Shown one piece after another: positions 24,901 through 36,900 of a stretch of DNA of 64,000 nucleotides. The stretch is taken from contig OY282605.1 of the NCBI GenBank assembly GCA_958298945.1, positions 111,596,267 through 111,660,266 on the forward strand, in the 5' to 3' direction. The notes beneath the pieces were generated by a model. The model saw nothing but the letters and a program-made list of their open reading frames with translations, had not been told where the DNA came from and ran no database searches. Numbering within the stretch: the first letter of the stretch is position 1; each line of letters begins with the position of its first letter. The position numbers were made by a program, and so were the translations under genes. Origin of the DNA: Atherix ibis. Lineage: Eukaryota > Arthropoda > Insecta > Diptera > Athericidae.

Positions 24901-27900
24901 ATAGCGTTTAGAATTCAGAGAATGGCCTCTTCACAATCATTTTCGAAGAAAAAATGGAACAAAATTCCACAAGCCCATATACCAAACATTGACTTTTTGT
25001 AAAATCGCACGTGAGTTTTAAGTGCCCCAGATTCGAAAATTTTATTTGTTAACGTATTCGTTGATATGAAAATGTGCTTCGTCGCTAAAGATGATTTTCG
25101 ATGAAATATCATTTTTACAGAACGCCCGTTTTCTAAGTTTGAATCATTAAAATACGTGTTCTCTTGTTAATCAATTGATGACTAAAATTGTACTGTGCTT
25201 GACAGTTGTTTAAAAAAAATCATGACGTGTGTATGAAAACAATTATGTGTACAAATTTAAATTAATTTCAAAAATGCAAAATGAATTAAATGAGAAAATG
25301 TGATATTTTGTTTATGTTCAAATCAAACAACACCGCAACTTATTAAATATAAATTTTAATCTTAAACAAGCATAAGTACCATAGATGGAAAAACCTTAAT
25401 TATAATATAAATGTGTGTTTATGAATGGAAATGGTAATTTAAATAGGCATTGTGCATTTAAATTAAATTAAAAAATAAAGCATTAATTACATAGAACATT
25501 ACAATACATGATAATATATAAGTTAATCGTATACATTAAAAGAAATGCTTTAAAACAAAAATAGAAAATGAAAAATTTAATGTACTTAAATAATTAATAA
25601 CTTATATTCTAAAAAAAAATGAAAACAATATTATTTAGTAAATGCATTATAATATGGTCTAATAGAGCAATCAAAACAAATTTATTTAAATAATAAGCTT
25701 ACCGAAGAATAAACTTTATTTATTATAACACAATGAAAACAGCAATGGAAAATAGACAGAAAAATTCGGTCCCTTAAACTTTCTTACACACACTTTATAT
25801 ACACCGGCACTGTACTATTTTATGGTAAACATTGAATTCTCAACATCGGATTCACAAATGGCAAAGCTAACCCCCAAGTCTCCACTTTCATGGAGAATTA
25901 AAGTTTTCAAACTCTCCGAAAGTCTACAAAATTGAGGCGGTTTATATTTGATTGATATTTACGAAATGTATAATAAACCTAAAATAGAATTCCATTTCGT
26001 ATTAAAAGATTGTACAAAAAATAAAAATGACCTATCGTTGTATTTAAATTGTATTTTTGTTTCCAGTAAATATAAATTATGCTTTTGCAATTAAATAAAT
26101 TTCCATTACGACACATAGATGGCAGTGGGTGTCATGTCTACATAAAAACTTTTTGACAGTCGTATCCCCCTAGTAAATATTTGTACACAAAATTGCGTAT
26201 ACATATACGGTAAGGGCCTATCCAGGTATTCTTTAATCTAATGTAACAACACAAGGCGTTTGAAAGGTGACACTCAAAGCTTTGTGTAACGCAAAATTTT
26301 ATTGAAATCTGTTTAGTGTATCAAAATTTATTCAAATTTTAAAAAAAACCTGATGACCTCAGGTCAAGTATACTACAAAAGTAATTTTTATTTTAATTTT
26401 CTTATTTTTAGAACTGTTGCATAATTTTAATATGGGTTTATTTAATTTTCAACTTGAATCAAAGTGGTCGCATATTTTTGGCCTGTATTGTACGTATCCA
26501 TATTTTTCTTTTTACTTTTCGAACGTTTCTATTTAGAAACTTTATTACCGAAATGTTTTAATGAAAATTCAATGAATATGCTCCAAAAATTTCCATTTAT
26601 CTAAAATATTGAAATATGGAATACAAAAAAAAATTAATTAATTTGCATAATGGTCATAAGAGTGGGATTTTCTAAAAAAAAATCCTTACGTTTCAGTCTT
26701 GCACCGAATATAAGGAACAATTTTGCGGCCTAATGAAAACTAATTTCAACAAGTAGTTTAAAATCTTTAACAAGTATAAAATGCTAATAGTATAAAAATT
26801 AAAAAAAATTAATTAAGTAAGAAAAATTTGCTTATTTCCTCTTCTATATTTATGTGTGGATATGTGTGAATTAGTGTACTCTCGTTAAGTTGCAGACTGG
26901 TATGTGTGGCTTGTATTCCGAAATTCCATTTCATATTATTTGCATTTAAAAATAGAATTTCCATAGTAAAATAAAAAGAAAAAATATAATGGGGAGAATT
27001 TGGTTTGCGTGCGTACAATAGTACTTGAGATCGTGTCTTAAGCATAACGAGGGGGCGTCAAATAAATTATTTTAGTCTGTTTAGTACTTTTTAATAGTGA
27101 ATATTCGCTCCTGAAACTTTCAACATTCAATTTTATTCTCATTTATCCTATTTGCTCACGTTGGTATATCAACGGTCACAATACCATTTGGGTTTGTATC
27201 CTTACTATGATAGTTCTTGTCCTAATATCATTTTATCCTCTTGTATATTGAAGAAATTCTATTATTATATGTGTATTTATTTTTTTCTTATTATTGTTTT
27301 TTCAGGTGACGAATATTTTACGTCAGAGCGGGACGCACAACCTGCCGATGATTACGTGACCACATTTGTGTTTAACGCCAACCATTCGTTAGCGATCGAT
27401 GCACAACGTGAACGTCTTCCCATAAAAGAATATCGGGATAAGATTTTATACTGTTTGGAAAACTATCAAACATTGGTCCTTGTTGGTGAAACGGGTTGCG
27501 GAAAAAGCACACAAGTGCCGCAGGTATTATAAAATTAAAATTTTTTTCAAACAAAAAAAGTTATATTTTTTATTTAATCAAAGTAAAGTTTTGGTCAAAT
27601 TTTTATGTGTTCTTTTGTTACAACTCTACCAATTTATTATTTAACTAATTACTTAACCGGCTTACGTTATACGTGAATATGTATTAGAATTTTACGAAAC
27701 GATAAGCAAAATCTGTTATACGAGTACTCGTACTCGTACATGTTACATCATCGTTAAACACCTTAAACATGGCAACGAATTTATAGAAAAGAACATTCGC
27801 TTAAGGTTAGGTTACGCTTTCGAACTTGGAATACTTTTTAACAGGAAGAACAGATAATTGGACAGAATGTAGTATTACGCGTACTTGCATGGGCTGATAT

Positions 27901-30900
27901 TTAATGTCCAATAATGTGGAATTGTAGTTTTTGTAATGGGTTCTTCTACTTTGTCTTTGTCCATCAGTCTGCACGACAGTGTTGTCAAGGTTTCGCCACC
28001 ATAAACGTAACCGTCAACGTTTGAAAACAAAATCAATGCGCCCGTAACACTGCGAACGATCAGTAACAGTGCAACTGTTTGCTGCCCCCGCGCACGTCTT
28101 CACCATATGGCTGCCATTTCACTCAGCCATACGCGCAACACTGCCATGGATATCATGTGAAATTTGATAATACAATGCCAGAAGTAGTGTTGCTTTAGAG
28201 GCTTCTTATATGTCGTCATATTATTTGGAGGTCAAGTCGATGACGTTGAGTTTAAGTTACATAGTAATTATTTAAATTAGGTGTTGTTGCATTTAGCTTA
28301 GTTTTATGAATGCTTAATTTAGTATCCTTCTTTTAACAGTGTGCACAGTATTGACCATTAGTTCAAATTTCAAATAATCGCCAATACTTCATTTTGAGAG
28401 AGAGGTTCATAACTGATTAGTATTTCCTAAATATTTTATCATTATTTCTTTCAATTCTTTTTATAAAAATATTTGATTTTTTTAGACTCTTAGGATACAA
28501 TATTAATATCAATATTAACTTTTAAAAATTAAATATTTAGCTACATATCTTATGTATTCTACAATAATTAACATTTGAGTTCATATCCAAATATATTTTG
28601 TCGAAGCTCATCTAACTATTTATGCAATTCCTAAAAATAAGAAATTGGGAAACTTTAAAAAAAATATTTTTGTATACCAAATCGGCTTAGCACGTTCTAA
28701 ACGCCTTCAGCTTAAAGAGAGCATTTTTCTTTCTTATAAGTGGAAATGTCCAATTGGAAAATTGTCAAAATAAACAGACTCATTTGGTGACCGCGAAAAT
28801 TTCCTTGTTCTTTTTACGCAATGTTAGGACTTTTTTCAAAATATATTTTTAAAATTCAAATGAAGAAAAATATTCTTAAAATATTCGGTTGAATTTTTAA
28901 AATCGATAAATATATTTTCTTTTTTTCGAGAAGACTTGATAAATGCACAAGGACAAATAAATTAGGATTTTACATTGTTTATTTTGCGCAATTATCAAAG
29001 GTAAAAATAAAATTAAAAGTTTATAACCTCTAAAATGGTTCTGCTCATAAGATTGGATTCATCCAAAATGGATTAATATGTATGTATTTAAAAAAATTAT
29101 TATAATTACTATAATCTATAATCAGAAAAATGTATTTTTAGCAATTATTAATAAAACAGTGTTTATTCATGAAAATCAGTTTTTTTTTAATTTCAAATTA
29201 TTAGCTTTATAGGAAGTATATGTATAATTTACTTATACATATACTTCCTATAAAGCTAATAATTTAACTGTTCTTGTACACTATTTTCAATATTTTGTGT
29301 ATAATAATTACATACACTATAATTACTTCTATAATAAGAATTATTGCATATTTACAACTGTTACTTATATAAATCCGTACATATTTTTGTATGTACATGA
29401 AGATATAAAACAGGCATAGTTATGGATGATATACACATAGAATAGCGAAAATGTTTTTTTTATCTACCTACGTGTATATTTGCAATATAATCCTCACTAT
29501 ATTTCAAATCAATCAATAAAATTGTAAATTAACATTAATTTTATCTACTTGGAACTAATACTATTCTTGCACTCGAAATAAGAACCCCAGTATTTAGCAA
29601 GTCATTAAAACCTTACAGCAATACATAGAGTGAGTACAAAATGTTCGATGAGGGAAGAGTACTATACAGTTTGCGGCGTAAATATTACACCAACACCACT
29701 AGCGCATATACTTAATCGATGAATCGAAGTGCCATTTGATTAATCGAATAATTTTTTTTTTAAATACAAGTGCACGCAAACACTTACACACTTGCATTGC
29801 ATACAGCCGTTAATATTAATAAAAATTGTAGTTATTTTTGTTATTTCACTTTTATTATAATTAGAAATAATAGTTATTATTTGATTACGAGCAAACAAAC
29901 GAATAATCAATATCTAATCATCTCAATTATATTATTTTATTTTTAGCTAAGCCTATTATCAACGGTAATAACTTTATCGAAAATTAGTTATTTTCACATA
30001 TCAATATTATCATCCATGGTTATTGTGTGTTGTACAATAATTTTTGTTAATTAATTATTTCGGCGGTTATTATTTTTGTCCCTTTTAGTCTTCGATTATG
30101 TTTTGTCTCGTTTTTGTCTGACGTTTTTAATTGCGTGCACGCAATCTTTTGTTTCATTATCACACTTGATCTGTCAAATTGTGGTAGCGTGTACACGTTG
30201 CGGCAGTTTTTACACTCATTGGTATAAATTGTATTTTTTGAAATTGTTATCAAAATTGAAATTATTCAAAAAAATAAATACATAAAGCGGTTAGTTTATT
30301 AACAGAAAAATTTTATGGGCTTCCATATGTATTCTTCAAAAAAAGAATTTATATTTGAATAAGATGTTGCTATTAAAAAATATTTTAAAATTCAAATATT
30401 TTAAATGAAAATTTGTAATACAATCAAAATAAATTATGTGCAAATTGTTTAAAATTATTATTAGAAGATAGAAAAGTGATATTATTTATTTCGTTAAGTG
30501 TGAAAATATGATTGGAAAAATTCAGTGGAATTCACTTTTCTCCTACAAAACTTGAACCATCTTTACAAATTTTAAAAATATCCAATAATTAATTAAATAT
30601 TGTATGAAGTTTAAAATCCACATTGGCGGCTAAAGAACAGTTACACATAGAAACGATCATTTAAGTGCGGTTAACTGTGAATAGCGTTAAAATAAACTGA
30701 AATGAATCATGCATAGAAAGAAGTACATCCGCTCACACATATGTGAAAGTTAATTGCCATATTCTTATAAGAATCGAATTTACAGAAATCATCAATAATA
30801 ATTTGTGTGTTGAGTTTTTTTACATTTTAGAGGAAAAAACTGCTGGAAATATATAATTTTCTTAAATTTATTAAGGTGAGAAATTTAATTTCTGTTTGGT

Positions 30901-33900
30901 AGTTTTTGTATTGTATTATTGAATAAGTAGTTTTATTTTTGTAAAAATTATTTTTTTTCTTTTGAAAATTTACATTAATATAACAGCAAAACCATTGAGG
31001 TATTAGAGAAGAAGTATATTGTAGTATTTTTTTCTTAAGGTAATTTTATAAGTAGTAACAATTTAATCCGAAATTCCAATTTATAAGGTACTTTTGTGTA
31101 CACTCAAAACCAAAGGTATACAATTACCTAATTCTGCTATTTGAAGAAAAATGAAATAAAATTTTTATAAAAAATATTTATTTTTTTTCAAAATGTACAT
31201 TTTTTTTATTTATATTATAAACTATGATTAAATTTAAATTAAAATAAAATCATAAATTCTAAAGTTATTTTTCTTGAAAAATAATTGGATTTTATTAAAA
31301 TATTTTCGGTCAGTAATATTTCTAGTATTCGGAATAGAATTTCAGGAAATTAATAATCAAATTGGAAATTTAAAGTACTTAACTTACTAAATATTATTTA
31401 AATCAAAGACAATAAATCAACGTCATACCACATTCAATGTAGATTCTAAGATCATATAATTCGTAAAATTATTTTGCACAGTAAATAATATGAAAACTGA
31501 TTTAATAAAAAAATTGGGTTTGCTGCTATTTTTTCCACTTTCTTTTCTTGCTACATTCGCTACTTGTTTTGAGGCTGGCTGCGGCGCTTGATTTGGTAAT
31601 GGTTTTTATGTGCATTAGCTTCTCACGACGCTTTTTGTAAAAATGGATTTGTAGCTGTAACCAAACATGCGTGTGTCATTTGCTACAATTAAAAAAATAG
31701 CAAACGTTGCAACAAAAAAATAGAACCGATTCTATTTCTGAAAGCTTGCTTCGAAAAAAAGTAATGGTACAAGCAGTAACGTAATTTCTAGCGTCGCGCG
31801 GCAGTGTGCACGGTTGTAAGTAAGAAAATAAGTCGGAAAAATAGCGTCGTGTGAAGCGGGCTTTACTTATGGCATACTCTGTATAAAAATTATTTCGTAG
31901 AGACTATTTTAATTTGAAAAGAACCTTGTACTGTAAATGGTTGATGATATACGAGTATATCAATGAATTTTGATCCACAATATGTAGTGTACGTTACTTT
32001 GAATCACCATTTTTTTTAAAGAAAAATAATGTTTAAGTTTTATGACTTAAACATTATTTTATAAAAATGATAAAACTATCATTTTCACAACAAATTTTGT
32101 AGATGCTATATGAAAATCTTTAAAAGCAGATTAGTAAAAATTAGCTATGACTGCGTTGTTATATTTTTATTTTGAGTAATAACTTACATATATGCTGAGT
32201 TGATTCTTTAAAAAAAAACAAAAAATATTTAAACAGCTGTACCTTTATTACTATAAATTTTAAAATACTCATATTAAACCAACATTTAGAGAAAACTTAA
32301 AAAAAAGCAATTTTTTGTTGAATAAAATAAGAATCTTGTTTCAGCCTAACTTTGTACAGCTAAAAAAAATCGGTTTTTGTTTGTTGACAATTTTTTTCGT
32401 AATTTTTTTTAAATAATTCCATAATTTTGCTAATTGATAATATACTTTAATTTGATTCTGTCAAAATTTTTGCACCATTGAAATAAAGCCAAATTTGCCA
32501 AAATTGGATTGTAACATGAAATGTTAACACTGCCATTTTAAATCGCCATAACTGACATGTTTTCATTTGTTTCTTAAGATTTTAGACAGCATCTTAATTA
32601 TTTGAATTGAGCAATGTTTCACCTTCTATTAGCTGTCCTTTAATATTCATTTAGACCAAATCATTAAAACGTAAAATTAATAAAGATAAAGAACATATTT
32701 TATTTTTTTAAACATAAAACAATTTAATTAAACTAAAAATTTGTTATTATCCAAAATACCTCTGGCAACACTAATTATATAATTTTATATGTGTAATTTA
32801 CGTTTCTCGGGAAGATATTGATATATTTATGATTATTGATAAAAACTACTCCAAACAAATGATGTCTTCAGAAATCGTCAACACAGAGGTCTTCGGATTA
32901 TTAATAATTCTCCTGATAATTTTAATTGGTTAAATCTTTTTTACCACAAATCGTTTACAATATAAAATGTTGAAAATTAAAAGCAGTGTACGAATAGATT
33001 AAAATTAAAATGTTACAAAAAAAATATATCGCAGAATAAAAAACAATGTTCATCTGTTATTTCAGATGCTGCAACAACTGGCTTGCTAACAACGACTTCA
33101 AAAAAAACAAGCACTGACAGTATAAGAAAAATTGAACAAAAAGAATATGCAATAAAGTTATCGAAAAATTTATACTACTTAACGTCAGATATTAATCCCA
33201 ACAACTATATCATCAACAACAACAACAACAACCACAACAAAATAATTGCATAAATTGCTTGAATTTTGACAATTTTTTTAAGTAACGAAGAGAGGGAGAG
33301 CGAACCTTATATATAGAAAATTAACAAAACAAATCTAGTGAAAAAGGCGAGCAAAGAAAGAATAAAGCAAAAGCAAGAAGTAGCTAAAAGGTAATAAACC
33401 CTATAAGGAAAAGAGAGAAAAGCATACAGCGAACGTAAATTGTATAAAAAAGAAGGAAAAACCCACTGGAAACTGACACAGATACCAGAACCTCACTACA
33501 TTTGGAATGTGGGGTAAAGATATAAAACTGTTAAAACGTTTAAAATACAAATTATTCATAATTTTTTTAAAGTTTTTTATTTAGATTTTTACTGTTATCT
33601 AATGTTTTATAGTTAAGAGATTTTTTTTATTATTTTGTTAGCTTAGATATATAAGAACACATACGAAATATAAATTTAAGAAAATTATTTATGAAAACAG
33701 AGCAAATATATATAGCAACAAGTTAAGCGGGTTCAAAAAAGGGGACATAATTAATGTTAAATTATTTTATTATAAAAAAGAAAATTTACCTAGCCACACA
33801 TTTTTTTTTACTAATTTTTTATAACATATGTAATTAGGAAGAAGATTGGAATTTGTTATTTTTGTAAAATAGGCAGTGGATAAATTTTAAGAAAGAAAAG

Positions 33901-36900
33901 CCTTGTAGAATAAAGGGGAAACAAATATTTAAAAAAGAAAAAAAAAGGTAGTAGAAATTCATAATAGTTAATAGTCAGTTAGGGGGCGGGGGAAAACTAA
34001 AGAAAAAAAATCAAATATTTCACAAAGAATAGAAAGAAAAAGTGTAATTTTACGAAAGTATGGTCGGTCCAAGTTCGCAGGTTAGCAAAATATTGCTGAC
34101 ATTATTATTTTTATTAATAATTTTCTACATATATATGGATATAGAATTATATTTTCGGGTGCAACACTATCAAATCGATCGTAGTTTATATTTTAATGTG
34201 ACACCACAGGCTATGTTAGGCATGTCCAAATATTATAGTACAATGGCCGCTATAAAAGGTGATATTAGTTCTTCATCGGCTGTGGGGAGTGGCGGTGTAT
34301 TGTCCTCATCCGATATGCCTGATAATATGAAACTAATTGATAAGACTGCTTCATTACACACAATTACAAAGGTTGAACCGAAATATGAGGATAGCACATG
34401 GATATCATGTAACATAAATCCATTATGTCATGTTACCGTTAAAGCGATAATGCTGGATCATACCAATCATTATCTGTTTGCACCGTTGGCAACCATATTC
34501 GATAATATGGTTGGCTTTTCGCGATCATCATTTATAACAGCGAATATGATTTCGGTTTTTCATGTTTTTGTTGCATGCGCCGCCGGACGTCTGGTGGCAT
34601 CTGATAGCATCTGTTATCGGCGACTTGGCGTCGTACTATTCCAATTCCGAACGTTCCTGGACGATCTGGATGGACACGTTGCCCGCGCTAAAAAGAATAT
34701 GCGCGGTGAACGATCGGAAATTGGGACCGCCGGCTATTATATCGATGGTATATGTGATGCGCTCGGCTGTGTAGCTCTAATGATCGGTATCACGTTCTTC
34801 CTTAAAAACAATCCACCCAGACGAGGCTATACACAATTGCAACCTATCCTTCCAATAGCCGAATCGAAAACTTCCGATTCCGGTGTCACATACAAAGTAA
34901 AAATCACAACGAAAAAGGTTGCCCGCAAAGTTCTCTGCTTTACTGGGCAACTGTTGCTAAGCTCGACCGCTTGGAATCGATACATTGCCTTATATCAAGA
35001 TATGCTAGAGCGCAACGATGTAACACCGGCACAATTTCTTCGGCAAAATTTAATATTCAAATCGAATTGGTTCTTTTCAATAGCATGGATATGGCGTGTG
35101 TTCAATGTTCATGCACTATTACATTGTGTACTATTAAGTATATTCTGCGATAAATTATGGGATTTCTTAAGATTTGTCCAATATAGTGGATATATTATCC
35201 TACTACTTGCCATATGCGCTACTGAAATGCATGTTCTACAAGTGCAAAATTTCATTTTTAATTCATTAACTGGTAATAATACATTGGTGTGACTATTTTT
35301 GATAAATTAGCAGCAACAACAACAAAAATCTTTGTTACAAAAATTAAATCAAAATAAAAGTAAATATTTTTTTAAATATATTTTATATAAGTCCAGTCAT
35401 ATTATTATCATTATTATTAATTATACTATTTTAATTTTTAGTTCAGCTTTTCTTGTATATTTTATTAATTGTTAGGTTTTTTTTAAGTTTTTAAAATTTG
35501 TAAAAAAAAGCAAAGAATTTACAATCAAATAGCCAACCAAAATCAATTTGTTTTTTAATTAAATTTTTAACAGAAACAAATTTGTTATTAAATATTAGAA
35601 GCAGGGAAATTTTTTTAAATTCTAGTACTTTTTTTTGTTGTAAAAAATAATCTTTATAATTCTTTCTTTTACATTTTTATAAATAATATTTGTAAATTCT
35701 AATTAGACTAAAACGCAAATATGTATATGGTATGTGTACGTGTGCGTGTGTGTATAAATTATACACCAAATGAGAGAAGGAGAACAAAAACGAAATCCGA
35801 TCAAATTCAAATATCTCTCGAGTCATATGTATATATATACGTACGCATATTACATATATTTATATATTTATACATGCATACATGGATATACAAATCACTA
35901 AATGGATTAGTAATTTAACTATAAGTTATTGTCAAGGAATGTGAAAAATTATTGTAAATTTTTTTAATTGAATAAATGTAAATTACGGAAATATTAAAAA
36001 AAACAAAAAATTTAATAAATAATTTGATACAATTAAAAATATTACTAAAATCATTATGAAAAGATGCAAAATATAAACCATTGTTAAAAATTTTAAATTA
36101 TTTTCACACTAAACGTTTTTGTTATATACAAATATTAAAGATATTTAAAGAAAATAAAATGTAATAAATGATAATAATAAAAATAAAAATAATAATAAAG
36201 AAAAATTGTAAAAAATAAACAATTCTAAATTTTGTTTAAAGAAAAGAAGAAAAGATAATAAAAATAAAAGAAAAAGAAGATAAGAATATATAAAATTATA
36301 TGTATATGAGTATATGTACACTATTTTTTGATCAAAAAATTATGTTGTCTTTTAATAAAAATATTTAAAAAATTAGTAAAAGTGTTTCGAAAATTTCGTT
36401 ACTCGGTGGCAGTGTCGTCCTCGAATATAAGAGCAGCTAGCGCTGGTCGCACACAGATAGGAGAATAGTTAAATCTTTTGTCTATTTGGGATGAAGACTT
36501 CATAACTTTGAAGCTGCTGTTGCGCAAAATTAGTTTTGCCAGTCCTTATGTATTCTTCAAAAATATGGGCTCTCAGCAAAAACCATTGCGTACGCTTGTC
36601 CTCGTTTGAGCGGAGGATCATTCGAAGAATATTTTGCCCCCTATATAAGGATGGACGATTCCGGAGCCTATTTGATGACGAGATCTTGGAGCGTTACCGC
36701 GTCCGCCCGATTGTGGATAAAATTTAGCTTTATAGGCTATGGGGTGAGCTGGATATTTAATCCATATGGATGAGGAAGATCTTACCCAGAGAGTCTACAA
36801 TGGCTGTATTTATGTTCCCAGAAGGCGAGGTAGGTCCTGCCTTCGGTGAAGCGGCATCGTTTTCCAGGACGCCAAAAACATGTTGGGAGTGTGAAATTGG

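Larger units (their letters stand above)
7002..27305 (+). other. DHX35 intron 1 (20.3 kb), transposon-rich
   Basis: The donor GTAAGT follows exon 1 at 7002 and the acceptor TTTTTTCAG ends at 27305. The content is mainly decayed transposons, annotated separately, in AT-rich DNA. Simple repeats include (AAT)n at about 10095-10114. Patches at 7390-7720 and 22140-22370 have higher GC but no recognisable coding. No nested host gene was found. Confidence 0.8.

Noticed and set aside
35721..35918. 65-codon frame downstream of CPES
   Set aside because: It is made of CATATG/TATACG-type simple repeats in the 3' flank and has no similarity to a known protein.
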